Below the pieces are notes generated by a model. It ran no database searches, was not told where the DNA came from, and saw nothing but the letters and a program-made list of their open reading frames with translations. Positions 18,088-27,257 of a DNA stretch of 64,000 nucleotides are shown here, one piece after another; the stretch's first letter is position 1, and each line of letters starts with the position of its first letter. Source of the DNA: Leifsonia xyli subsp. xyli str. CTCB07 (GTDB taxonomy: Bacteria > Actinomycetota > Actinomycetes > Actinomycetales > Microbacteriaceae); the NCBI RefSeq assembly GCF_000007665.1, contig NC_006087.1, positions 310,001-374,000 on the forward strand. The letters are read 5' to 3'. A program made the translations under genes and the position numbers.

Positions 18088-19690
18088 GGCAGGGCCTTTT
18101 GTCGCTGGTATTCTTTGATCTTCTCGGCTCTCTGGTTGTGGGCGTCGGCGTCGGCGGTGGTCGAGGTCAGGTCCCCGTCGATCAGATCGGGTCGGCCGAG
18201 AGCGGTCGCGGACATGTTCCAGAGCGATTGGGTGTTCTTGTCGAAGTAGCCGTGTCTTTTGCTGGGCTCGGCGTTGAGGAGGCCGCCGGGGGCGGTGCGG
18301 TGGGGCTCGCCCAGGGGGTTGTGGCCGTCGACGCCGTCGAGGTCGCGGCCGTTGCCTTCGGAGGAGAAGGCGTGGGCTCCGCCGATGGCCCGGTCGGTGA
18401 TTCTGGCGGCTTGGGGGTTGGGCTCGGCGCGGCCGGAGAGGGAGGAGCCGAAGGGCGCGAGGCGGTCGGCCTCGGCGTGGGGGGTGTAGACGGTGGTGGC
18501 GTGGACGCGGGAGAGCGAGGGCACGAGTGTCGTGTCGATCCCGGCGGAGCCGACCATCACGAACGACTCGATCCTCGCGGTGGTCTGGGTGAGCGCGTAC
18601 GAGGCCATAGTGGTGCCGTAGGAGTGGGCGACGACCGCGATGCTCGACGGCCCGGTTCGCGGTGTCCCGGACACGGTAGGGCAGGCCGGGGAGGTTCCCG
18701 ACGATCACCGGCGCGGTTCTCACAAGCGCGTTCCGCTGTTCCGTTGTCAGGTTGGTCCACCAGGTGGCGACCTCGACCGGGTCGGGGGATGGTTCCAGAA
18801 GTTTTGGGCGAGGTCGGGGTTGTTCCGCAGCAGCCGGGCGAGATCAGCGGCGGTGCGGGATTTCAGGAGGCCGAGGAGTTCAGCGGGAGTGGCCGCGGCC
18901 CACCTCTTCCTTACCCGGTCGTACACCGCCCACACCGTCCCGTTCGCCCCACCGCCGGCCTTCTCGAAACCCGCAGCGGTCCCCTCCGCCCGGTTGCCGT
19001 CCAGCCAGCGCTGGAAACCGGTCAGGACCGCCGAAGCGTCGAGGTCACCCCACCGGCACCCCCGGTCGAAGGCGTCCACCGCCTGCCGGACACGGTGCAG
19101 ATACCCGGCCAGCTCAGCGTCGAGGGCGCTGGAGCCGCTCGCGTACGCACGCAGATCCCCCGGCCGTGCCGAATGACACCCCACCGCTGTCACTCCCGGC
19201 CACGGTGGTGGGCGGGGTGTCCCGTCGCACCGAAACCCGGGCCACAGCCCGTCTCAACGGTGGGGGACCCGCCGCCGGCCGGGGTCCCACACCTCGGCGG
19301 ACACCGCTGCCACGCCCCCCAGCGACACTGCCTGCGCTTCCCACCGCCTCCGCCGGTACTCCCACTCCCTGACCTGGGCACGCCGGACCTTCTCGGCCCG
19401 CGCGCTCTCCGCGATCTCGTCCGCGAACACGGCCAGGCTCCGCAACGCCGTCGCCAGCGCCCGGGCGCCGGGCGCCGGTCGCCGGTCGCCGCATGCTCGC
19501 CGTTCCGCGCGAACGACCGCGCGACCCCCCCGCGGAACTCTGCCGATGCGGCCGCGACAAGACCCGAACGAACCGGCGTCCGCACCTCGATCGCCACCGC
19601 TGCCGCCCTCGCCCGGCCGCCACCGCGTCCGCCGCCCCGAAATCGAACACCAAAGGCACACCATCGCCCGACACCAACCACCCCCACAAC
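18084..19690 (-). pseudogene. DUF1023-type alpha/beta hydrolase gene, multiply frameshifted
   Basis: Fragments in three frames make up one actinobacterial protein. An N-terminal Ala-rich helical region (FGAADAVAA ... FADEIAESARAEKVRRAQ) lies at ~19300-19690. A middle region follows (YLHRVRQAVDAFDRGC, FEKAGGGANGTVWAV). Then comes the conserved pre-domain WWTNLTTEQRNAL ... IGNLPGLPYRVRDTANR near 18640-18760, and finally the hydrolase core with nucleophile VAHSYGTTMA to the stop at 18084. Around 100 residues between DTANR and VAHSYG look deleted. Intact relatives are often coded near type VII secretion or WXG100 genes, but none is seen here. Confidence 0.7.
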
Positions 19691-19957
19691 CCGAATGCAG
19701 TACGTAAAATACGATATCAAACCACGCGAACAATGATCCGCCACCGGATGGCGCCGCTCTCCCGAGACGATCCCCCCGGGACGCTTCCGGGTCCATCTCG
19801 CGCCGTAACCGAGCCGACGCCGCTCAGGGCCGGCGCCACCGGCTCGGCGAAGACGGCGAACCCGGGCAGATCGTGCTCGGCGCCCGGTCTGTGCGTTCCG
19901 GGAAGAAGACCGGTGGCCGCAGAGTCATGGCGCCGTCGGAGCAGCGCCCCGGTCGGT

Positions 19958-20176
19958 CTAGGTGAAGAACGCCCACATCGCACGGGAGACGGAGCAGGTC
20001 TCGCCGTTGACCTCGAGCAGCCAACTGGACTGGTTGCGCCCGCAATAGTTTCCATGCATCGTCTCGTACGTCCAGCGTTCGTCGATTCGGCGCCAGTGGA
20101 TCAGATTGATCCGCTGCCCCTGCCGCAGGTACGGGATTGTGGTGTAGTCCTCGTCCACGATGATCGGTGTGCTCAT
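19958..20176 (-). CDS. Small Trp-rich protein, paralogue of the gene at 12239-12445
   Basis: The protein has 72 residues from ATG 20176, with an excellent AGAGGAGGG ribosome-binding site. It aligns over about 50 residues with the 68-residue protein at 12239-12445 (GQRINLIHWRR versus GQSIHLVRWIR, then W..ET....Y.G). No known domain is recognised. It stands alone between a decayed hydrolase gene and a resolvase scrap. Clean start signals and conservation between the copies argue that both are real genes. Confidence 0.62.
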   Translation of the reverse strand: MSTPIIVDEDYTTIPYLRQGQRINLIHWRRIDERWTYETMHGNYCGRNQSSWLLEVNGETCSVSRAMWAFFT

Positions 20177-20381
20177 GGTGTCCCTCCTCTGGGAACGGGC
20201 GGCGCGATCCCTTACACAGAGGAAGACACCGGGAGACGCAAAGGATTTCGGGGAGGATGCTCTTTCTCGCAAACCGGGCGGTGCGGCTGGGCAGTTCGAT
20301 CCTGTGCCCGTGTGAGGAGAGAGCCGCCGTTTCGTCGGTTTGGTTGGTGTGACGCACCTGATTCTTATGGAGGTGGTTGTT

Positions 20382-20612
20382 GTGTCGTTGACCAGATCGA
20401 TATCGGTGCCGCAGCAAGGGGCTGGACTGGCTGAGCGGGTGGGGTCGGGGCCATCGCGGGTGGTGGTGTGGCATGTGGATCGCTTGTACCGGCGTCCGGG
20501 GGAGTTGGAGGATTTGATCGACTTGGTTGAGTCGCATCCGATCCGAATCGAGGCGGTCATGGGCGGTGAGTTCGACCTGAACGCGCACGAAGGCCCTCTG
20601 ATGGCCCGGTGA
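20382..20612 (+). pseudogene. Serine recombinase (resolvase) fragment
   Basis: The frame carries RVVVWHVDRLYRRPGELEDL, IDLVESHPIRIEAVMGGEFDL and a terminal PLMAR, which match the conserved second half of the serine-recombinase catalytic domain (VxWHxDRL ... GExDL ... R). The catalytic Ser near the N-terminus and the whole DNA-binding C-terminus are absent. It is probably a relic of a phage or integrative element. Confidence 0.65.
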
Positions 20613-21030
20613 CTGGTCGCGATTGCCTGGCCGAGAACATCGCAGCCTTCGCCCCGCGGATCAACTACGACGGTTCCCGCAGGATCTTCTACTCCAAGAA
20701 GGACGGCACCATCTGGGACGGCAACGCCGACCAGGTGACATCCACGCAGATCGCCCGCAATGTGGGCCTCGTCACCGTGATCCGCGCCGCCTCCAACGGG
20801 TCGTCTGTCGTCGTGTTCCTCTCCTAGACCGGACGCCTCTACAACACCCTCGGCGGAGTGATCGCCGAAAACGTGCCCGCATTCGACGCGAACGTCGACA
20901 GCTCCTCCACACGTCAAGTCTTCTACGCCCAATATCAGGCCGTCTGCTAGGGCGGTGCCGTGCTCCATGTCGCCACCGGCAAGGCGGCATGGAGCGCGGC
21001 GGCTGACCCGTGGACGATCATGAACTCGTC
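20609..21030 (+). pseudogene. Unidentified repeat protein interrupted by two TAG codons
   Basis: One frame is open except for TAG at 20825-20827 and 20948-20950. Both look like CAG-to-TAG changes, since Gln fits the context. The translated text shows a repeat: LAENIAAFAPRINYDGSRRIFY in the first part and IAENVPAFDANVDSSSTRQVFY about 70 residues on. That indicates a repeated domain of about 70 residues, possibly of propeller type. Only the last part of the parent protein remains, and I cannot name the family. Confidence 0.5.
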
Positions 21031-21040
21031 CGGCCGGGTG

Positions 21041-22474
21041 TCAGCCCGTCGTTCGCGCCGCCGCGTACTGCTCGCGGATGACCGTGCGCGTGTCCACGCA
21101 CAACGTCCTGGACATCGCGACCGCCCACCGCGGACGCTGCCCGGTGAGGGACCACGCCGCTTGGACGGCGGCGCCGTCCGCGACGTAGTCGCCCGGCGAC
21201 GGCACGACGACGACGGCGTCGAACACCTGAGCCGCGATCGTCGCGACGGCCGGGCTCTGCGCGGCGCCGCCGATCAGCAGGACGTGCCGCTCCCGCACGC
21301 CGCTCGCCCGGAGGGCGTCGATCCCGTCGGCGAGTCCGCACAGCATCCCCTCGATCGCCGCGCGGGCCAGGTTCTCGCGCCGGGTCGAGGCCAGAGTGAG
21401 ACCGTGGACGCTGGCCGTCGCGTCTGGCAGGTTCGGCGTTCGTTCGCCCTCGAAGTACGGCACCAGGACAGCCCCGCCCGAACCCGGTTCGGCCCTGAGA
21501 GCGAGGGCGGAGAGACCGGCGTGGTCCACGCCGAGCACGCCTGCGATCGCGTCGAGGACGCGTGCGGCGTTGAGGGTCGCCACCAGCGGCAGCCACCGGC
21601 CGCTCGCGTCGGCGAATCCGGCGACCGTCCCGCTGGCGTCCGAGACCGGCGTCCCGGTCACCGCGAAGACCGTGCCGCTCGTCCTGATCGAGACGACGAC
21701 ATCGCCGTCCGCAGCGCTGAGCCCGAGTGCGGCGCCGGCGTTGTCGCCGGCGCCCGGCCCGACGTGTGCCCCGGCGGGGGTGCAATCGGCGCTCTCGGCC
21801 GGACCGAGCACCCGCGGCAGGACGACGCCGTCGCCGGGGTATCCGGCTTCCCGGCCGGCCCGACCGAGCGACCGCTCGAACAGGTCGAGGTCGTAGGTTC
21901 CTCTCGCCGAGCTCCAATACGCCGTGCCGCTCGCGTCGGAGCGGTCGGTCGTCAGCGCTTCGAGGTCCGGCCCGAGCGGGCTCTCGTCCGCGGGGCCGTA
22001 CCCTTGCAGCCGCCAGGTCAGCCAGTCGTGGGGGAGGGCGACGGCCGCGACGCGCCCGGCGTTCTCCGGTTCGGCGTCCCGCAGCCAGCGCAGCTTCGTC
22101 GCTGTGAACGATGCGACCGGCACGACGCCGGCGCGGGCGGCGTAGGCGCCGGCTCCCACCTCCGCGATGAGGTCGCGCGCGGCTGCGGCGCTGCGGGTGT
22201 CGTTCCAGAGGAGGGCGTCGCGGATGACGCGGCCGTCGGCGTCCAGCACGACCATCCCGTGCTGCTGCCCGGCGATCGAGATCGCGGCCACGTCGTCCAG
22301 CCCGCCCGCCGCTGAGACCGCCTTGGTCAGGGCGCACCGCCAAGCCGCCGGGTTCACTTCGGAGCCCCCGGGATGCGCCGCCCGTCCGGAGCGCACGAGT
22401 GTGCCCGAACCGAGGTCGCGCACGACGACCTTGCAGCTCTGCGTCGAGGAGTCGACCCCCGCGACCAGCGTCAC
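21041..22474 (-). CDS. xylB: Xylulokinase
   Basis: This 477-residue FGGY sugar kinase starts at GTG 22474 ([17 protein letters not shown], the phosphate-binding motif 1). It continues with [14 protein letters not shown] (substrate loop), [19 protein letters not shown], an acidic active-site region [13 protein letters not shown] and adenosine motif [16 protein letters not shown]. It phosphorylates D-xylulose to feed the pentose phosphate pathway. It is downstream of xylA with a 10-bp gap. The open frame extends to 22552 but that part overlaps xylA and is not family sequence. The kinase is intact while xylA is not. Confidence 0.9.
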   Translation of the reverse strand: MTLVAGVDSSTQSCKVVVRDLGSGTLVRSGRAAHPGGSEVNPAAWRCALTKAVSAAGGLDDVAAISIAGQQHGMVVLDADGRVIRDALLWNDTRSAAAARDLIAEVGAGAYAARAGVVPVASFTATKLRWLRDAEPENAGRVAAVALPHDWLTWRLQGYGPADESPLGPDLEALTTDRSDASGTAYWSSARGTYDLDLFERSLGRAGREAGYPGDGVVLPRVLGPAESADCTPAGAHVGPGAGDNAGAALGLSAADGDVVVSIRTSGTVFAVTGTPVSDASGTVAGFADASGRWLPLVATLNAARVLDAIAGVLGVDHAGLSALALRAEPGSGGAVLVPYFEGERTPNLPDATASVHGLTLASTRRENLARAAIEGMLCGLADGIDALRASGVRERHVLLIGGAAQSPAVATIAAQVFDAVVVVPSPGDYVADGAAVQAAWSLTGQRPRWAVAMSRTLCVDTRTVIREQYAAARTTG

Positions 22475-22484
22475 AGCAGGCCGC

Positions 22485-23639
22485 TCAGCGCGCGCCGAGC
22501 AGATGCTCGAGGGCCAGCTGCTGAAGCCGCACGAAGCCGAAGCCCCTGCCACCGAAATAGGCGTCCGCGTCGAAGTCCTCGAACGCGCTGCAGTCGGCCA
22601 GCAGGTCCCCGTAGCTCTCGCTCGGGCCGAGTGTCGGCTGCGACAGCTCCGCGACGCGCGACGCGGCCAGCGCTTCCTGCACGTCGGGGTCGGCGCGGAA
22701 CGACGCCGCGCGCTCCTTCAGCAGCAGGTTAGGTGCGCATGTTCGCGGCCGCCGACTCCCAGACGCCCGCGACGTCCTCGGTGCGGGCGTCTGGGAGTCG
22801 AAGTGGCGCGGGCCGTCGTAGGCCGGGCCGCCGTAGGCCGGGCCGCCGTTCTCCAGCAAGTCGACCAGGGCGAAGGCGTTCTGCAGATCGCCATGCCCGA
22901 ACACCAGATCCTGGTCGTACTTGACGCCGCGCTGCCCATTGAGGTCGATGTGGAAGAGCTTGCTGTGATACAGCGCCTGAGCGACTCCGGCGGCGGCGTT
23001 GAGCCCGGCCATCTGCTCGTGCCCGACCTCCGGGTTGAGCCCCACCAGCTCCGGCCGCTCCAGCGACGAGATGAACGCGAGCGCGTGGCCGATGGTCGGG
23101 AGCAGAATGTCGCCGCGCGGCTCGTTCGGCTTCGGCTCCAGGGCGAACCGGATGCCGTAGCCCTTGCCGGTGACATAGTCGCCGAGCAGATCGACGGCCT
23201 CGCGATAGCGTTCCAGCGCCATCCGGATTTCTTTCGCGGAGTCGTACTCCGCCCCTTCGCGGCCACCCCACAGCACGAACGTCTGCGCCCCCAGCTCGGC
23301 GGCGAGGTCGAGGTTCCTCAGCGCCTTCCGCAGCGCGAACCGGCGCACGGCGCGGTCGTTGGAGGTGAAGCCGCCGTCTTTGAACACCGGGGCGCTGAAC
23401 AGATTCGTTGTGACCATCGGCACGATGATCCCGGTGTCCGCGAGCGCCTGCTTCAGCCGGTCGATTTGCTTCTGCCGCTCCGCGTCGGCCGAGCCGAACG
23501 CGAACAGGTCGTCATCGTGGAAGGTGAGCCCATAAGCGCCCAGCTCGCTCAGCCTCGTCACCGCCTCCACGACGTCGAGCGGTGGCCGGGTCGCGCCGCG
23601 GCTGCTCAGCTCCGGTGGAGCCTGCGCTCGAGCCAGCAA
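22485..23639 (-). pseudogene. xylA: Xylose isomerase, 5'-truncated and internally frameshifted
   Basis: The open frame is continuous but not a normal XylA. The first ~20 residues of the family are missing: recognisable sequence begins at [13 protein letters not shown] segment of about 30 residues after GPRHFD is out of frame. The correct text [19 protein letters not shown] is in another frame, so a lost base is compensated near 22733 by an extra A in ACCTAACCTG. Motifs for metal binding ([29 protein letters not shown]) are intact. A 12-bp tandem duplication (GGCCCGGCCTAC) doubles GGPAY near 22825-22850. It should be inactive or severely impaired. Confidence 0.85.
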
Positions 23640-24418
23640 TGGAGTTCCGGGGAGTTTCGCCGGAGGTGAGTGCGCGTCATCGGCTTCTCGGTGCGGGTGA
23701 CCGGAGCATCCAGCTTCTCGGCCACACGCTCCATGTCCTCCAGCGACCAGAACCGGCCGCGCATGCGGATGAGCAGCCGGCCGCCGTGTCCGGTCACGAA
23801 GAGCTCCGGCAGGGTGTCGAGCGCGTTTCCATCGTAGAGGCGAACGAGCAGGATCGCGTCGGCATCGCCCGGTCGCGTCAGCACCGTCCGTCCGAAGAAG
23901 CGGCGCTCGCTGACCCCATCCGGACCGAGGGTGATGCGGGTGCTGAAGAAGGCGTAGGCCCCCAGGGCGGTGAGACCGGTCACAACGATGTGCGCGAGGA
24001 GCACCGCCAGCCAGGGGCCGTCGGGGACAGTCAGCCAGTAGAGCTGGGCGAAAACCGGCGTGGTCAGCGCCAGAGCGGCCACCAGGCCGCGGACGTACAG
24101 GCGCTGGAAGGGATGCAGCACCGTCACTCGCAGCGTCTCTGTGCTCCGTCCGATTTTTTCCGTCCGCTCATCGCTACGAGCCTGATGGACCGGCCCCCGG
24201 CCCGGTAGTGGTATTTTGGGGACAGGGTCTTGGCGGCGTCGTTTGGCGAGTTCTCGTGCCCGCAGCGAGTGCACCCGGAAGGCCGACAGGAGGGTTGCGA
24301 GCACCCCGACCGCGAACAGCGCCACCGTGGCGGTGTCGTGCATGTTCCTGCCGATCAGCAGGGTCACCGCAGCGATCGCCCCGGTGGCGCACAGCTGCGC
24401 GAACATCTTCTTAGTCAT
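23606..24418 (-). CDS. Membrane protein of unknown function
   Basis: The protein has 270 residues from ATG 24418. Two hydrophobic helices lie near the N-terminus (about residues 8-25 and 28-46), a basic linker follows, then two more helices (about 95-115 and 125-150). The C-terminal soluble domain ([21 protein letters not shown] ... [15 protein letters not shown]) resembles the PH-like regulatory domains of actinobacterial membrane proteins. It overlaps the decayed 5' end of xylA by 34 bases, suggesting its own 3' end could have been remade by the deletion that truncated xylA. Confidence 0.6.
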   Translation of the reverse strand: MTKKMFAQLCATGAIAAVTLLIGRNMHDTATVALFAVGVLATLLSAFRVHSLRARELAKRRRQDPVPKIPLPGRGPVHQARSDERTEKIGRSTETLRVTVLHPFQRLYVRGLVAALALTTPVFAQLYWLTVPDGPWLAVLLAHIVVTGLTALGAYAFFSTRITLGPDGVSERRFFGRTVLTRPGDADAILLVRLYDGNALDTLPELFVTGHGGRLLIRMRGRFWSLEDMERVAEKLDAPVTRTEKPMTRTHLRRNSPELHCWLERRLHRS

Positions 24419-24522
24419 GGTCAGTATGTAACATCTGCGACGGAGCCTGGGGCCCACGGGGTGGGTGCGGTCTGGCTGGCTGGTGCGGGGGCGCGTGCCC
24501 CGTGGCTCCCTCGGCTCTGGGC

Positions 24523-24606
24523 GGAGAATGGGGGATTCGAACCCCCGAGGGCTTGCACCCAACACGCTTTCCAAGCGTGCGCCATAGGCCACTAGGCGAA
24601 TTCTCC
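24523..24606 (-). tRNA. tRNA-Ser (anticodon GGA)
   Basis: GGAGAAT at the 5' end pairs with ATTCTCC at the 3' end. The anticodon stem-loop is CACGC-TTGGAAA-GCGTG, giving anticodon GGA, which reads UCC/UCU. The long variable arm expected of class II tRNA-Ser and a GGTTCGAATCC T-arm are present. CCA is not encoded. Confidence 0.95.
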
Positions 24607-24707
24607 TGGGTCGCCCCCACCTGGCGGTGACGGCTCCGAATATCTTAGCGGACGCTGGGTGGTGCTCGCTGCCGGCCCTCCCAGCCGGACCCGCTACACT
24701 GATCGTC

Positions 24708-24797
24708 GGCTCCCCACGTGGCGCCATCCAGGCCAACTCCCCCAGGGTGGAAACGCAGCAAGGGTAACCGGGCTCTGGCGGGTGCGTGGGGGGTCTT
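24708..24797 (+). ncRNA. ffs: Small signal recognition particle RNA (4.5S type)
   Basis: The conserved apical core is present (CAGGGTGGAAACGCAGCAAGGGTAACC, positions ~24742-24769). It is flanked by long complementary arms: GGCTCCCCACG near the 5' end pairs with CGTGGGGGGT near the 3' end, followed by TTTT. A -10-like TACACT lies at ~24694-24699. The RNA scaffolds Ffh for co-translational membrane targeting. Confidence 0.93.
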
Positions 24798-24898
24798 TTC
24801 CGTACATTTCACGGTCGCGCACACCGCGTAGAGTGTGGACGGCGACGCCGCTATTCTACATTATTTAGAATGAAGTTCCGACGAGTCGAGGCGCAGGA

Positions 24899-25126
24899 AT
24901 GACCGGACAGGCAATCATGGGGCAGCTGCCGGCCGGCGCGTTCCCCGCCGGGTTCCCGGCCGTGCTCGATCCGGAGTCGTTCACAGTCGATCGCATCCCC
25001 TATGACGGAGGACTGACCATCACCATGAACGCCACCGGGCCGAGCGAAGACCACACGACGGCCGAGTTGCCGCCGGAGCACGGGCGCCGGCTCGCGGCCC
25101 CCGGGACGATCGAAAGGGCCAGCTGA
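24899..25126 (+). CDS. Short ORF directly upstream of pta, uncertain
   Basis: This ORF of 75 codons has a GCAGGA-like ribosome-binding site and ends one base before the pta GTG. I recognise no domain. Text such as FPAGFPAVLDPESFTVDRIPYDGGL looks protein-like, but the second half is generic high-GC sequence. It may be a leader gene, a remnant of a larger gene, or chance. Confidence 0.35.
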   Translation: MTGQAIMGQLPAGAFPAGFPAVLDPESFTVDRIPYDGGLTITMNATGPSEDHTTAELPPEHGRRLAAPGTIERAS

Positions 25127-25127
25127 C

Positions 25128-27257
25128 GTGGCAAGGTCGCTCTACATCACCTCGGCCGAGGGGCACACCGGCAAATCGACGGTCGCTCTCGGCGTGCTGG
25201 AGGCGTTGCGGCACTCGGTCGAACGGGTCGCGGTGTTCCGGCCGATCGCCCGCTCCACGGTCGAGCGCGACTACGTGCTCGATCTGCTGCTCACTCGCGT
25301 GACCGCGCAGATCGGCTACGAGGAGGCGGTCGGCGTCAGCTACGAGGACGTCCACGCGGACGCGGACGCGGCGCTCGGCGAAATCGTCCGGCGGTTCCGG
25401 GCTGTGGAGGCCAAAGCCGACGCCGTCGTCATCCTCGGCTCAGACTACACCGATGTCGGCAGCCCGACCGAGCTCGGCTATAACGCGCGTATCGCCGCGA
25501 ATCTGGGCGCCCCGGCGCTGCTTGTGCTCGGCGGACGGGTCGGCCAGGGCTTCGGGGAGCGTCTCGGGCAGGCTGACCCGCGCTCTCCGGAGGAGCTGCG
25601 GCAGCTGGCGGAGCTCGCCGTCGCCGAGCTTCGCGCCGAGCACGCCGGACTGCTCGCGGTGGTCGCGAACCGCGCGGACAGCGATCGGCTGGAGACGATC
25701 GTCGAAGCGGTCGGCGAAGCGGTGGCCGCGGGTGCCCCGGCTCAGGGCGCCCGGCCGCAGGTGTGGGCCATCCCGGAAGACCCCTTCCTCGTCGCGCCGA
25801 GCATCCGCTCGATCATGGAGGTCACCGCCGGCGAGCTGCTCGCCGGCGACCGCGAGCTGCTGGCGCGTGAGGCGCTGGGCGTGGTCGTGGCGGGCATGTC
25901 GATGAACAATGTGCTGCCTCGTCTGGTGGAGGGGGCGGTCGTGGTGGTCCCTGGCGACCGCACCGAGGTCCTGCTCGCCGTGCTGATGGCGAACGCGTCC
26001 GGAACGTTCTCCTCTGTCGCCGGGATCGTGCTCAACGGCGGCTTCGAGCTGCCCGAGCCGATCGAGCGCCTGCTGGCGGGTCTGCGCTCGCCGCTGCCGA
26101 TCGTTTACACGTGGCTCGACACCTACGAGACGGTGGTCCGCATCACGCACGCGCGCGGCCGGCTGGCCGCGGACTCGCAGCGGAAGTACGACACAGCGCT
26201 CGCCCTGTTCGAGCGGCATGTGGATGCCGGGGCGCTGCTCGCGCGCCTCGATGTCACCCGTCACGAGGTCGTGACGCCGCTGATGTTCGAGTACGACCTG
26301 ATCGAGCGCGCCCGCGCCGCCGACAAGCACATCGTGCTGCCGGAGGGGGAGGACGACCGCATCCTGCGCGCCGCTGCGACCCTGCTTGCCCGCGGTGTGG
26401 CCCGGCTCACCATCCTCGGCGAGCCGTTCGAGGTGCGTTCGCGCGCGATCGAGATCGGTCTGGACATCTCCGGCGCGGAGGTGCTCAGCCCGTTCGACGA
26501 TGTGCTGCGGCTGCGCTTCGCGCACGAGTACGCCGAACTGCGCGCACACAAGGGCATCACGGTCGATCAGGCGTCGGACACGGTGACGGACCCGTCCTAC
26601 TTCGGCACGATGATGGTCCACGCTGGGCTCGCCGACGGCATGGTGTCGGGGGCCGCGAACACGACGGCGCACACCATCCGCCCGGCGTTCGAGATCATCA
26701 AGACCAGCCCGAGCGTCTCGGTCGTGTCGAGCGTGTTCCTGATGGCGCTCGCCGACCGGGTGCTCGTCTACGGCGACTGCGCGGTCATCCCGGACCCGAC
26801 CGCCGAGCAGCTCGCCGACATCGCGGTCTCCTCGGCGCGAACCGCCGGCCAGTTCGGCATCGAGCCGAGGGTGGCGATGCTCTCCTACTCGACCGGCGAC
26901 TCGGGCACGGGGGCGGATGTGGACAAGGTGCGCACCGCGACGGCGCTCGTCCGCGACCGGGCGCCGCAGCTCCCGGTGGCCGGGCCGATCCAGTACGACG
27001 CCGCCGCGGACGCCGCGGTCGGCGCCGCCAAGATGCCCGGCTCGGAGGTGGCCGGCCGCGCCACAGTGTTCGTCTTCCCGGACCTCAACACCGGGAACAA
27101 CACCTACAAGGCGGTCCAGCGCAGCGCCGGGGCCGTCGCCATCGGCCCGGTGCTGCAGGGCCTCAGAAAGCCGATCAACGACCTCTCGCGCGGGGCGACG
27201 GTGGACGACATCGTCAACACGGTCGCGATCACGGCCATCCAGGCGGCCCTGTCGTGA
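25128..27257 (+). CDS. pta: Phosphate acetyltransferase (long form with DRTGG-type N-terminal region)
   Basis: The protein has 709 residues. The N-terminal ~350 residues form a P-loop/dethiobiotin-synthetase-like and DRTGG regulatory region (ITSAEGHTGKSTVALGVLEAL). The C-terminal ~330 residues are the catalytic PTA domain (HIVLPEGEDDRILRAA, TDPSYFGTMMVHAGLADGMV, MLSYSTGDSGTG, FPDLNTGNNTYKAVQRSAG). It interconverts acetyl-CoA and acetyl phosphate. It overlaps ackA by 4 nt (GTGA), a coupled acetate-overflow operon. Start GTG 25128 is preceded by GAAAGG. Confidence 0.95.
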   Translation: MARSLYITSAEGHTGKSTVALGVLEALRHSVERVAVFRPIARSTVERDYVLDLLLTRVTAQIGYEEAVGVSYEDVHADADAALGEIVRRFRAVEAKADAVVILGSDYTDVGSPTELGYNARIAANLGAPALLVLGGRVGQGFGERLGQADPRSPEELRQLAELAVAELRAEHAGLLAVVANRADSDRLETIVEAVGEAVAAGAPAQGARPQVWAIPEDPFLVAPSIRSIMEVTAGELLAGDRELLAREALGVVVAGMSMNNVLPRLVEGAVVVVPGDRTEVLLAVLMANASGTFSSVAGIVLNGGFELPEPIERLLAGLRSPLPIVYTWLDTYETVVRITHARGRLAADSQRKYDTALALFERHVDAGALLARLDVTRHEVVTPLMFEYDLIERARAADKHIVLPEGEDDRILRAAATLLARGVARLTILGEPFEVRSRAIEIGLDISGAEVLSPFDDVLRLRFAHEYAELRAHKGITVDQASDTVTDPSYFGTMMVHAGLADGMVSGAANTTAHTIRPAFEIIKTSPSVSVVSSVFLMALADRVLVYGDCAVIPDPTAEQLADIAVSSARTAGQFGIEPRVAMLSYSTGDSGTGADVDKVRTATALVRDRAPQLPVAGPIQYDAAADAAVGAAKMPGSEVAGRATVFVFPDLNTGNNTYKAVQRSAGAVAIGPVLQGLRKPINDLSRGATVDDIVNTVAITAIQAALS

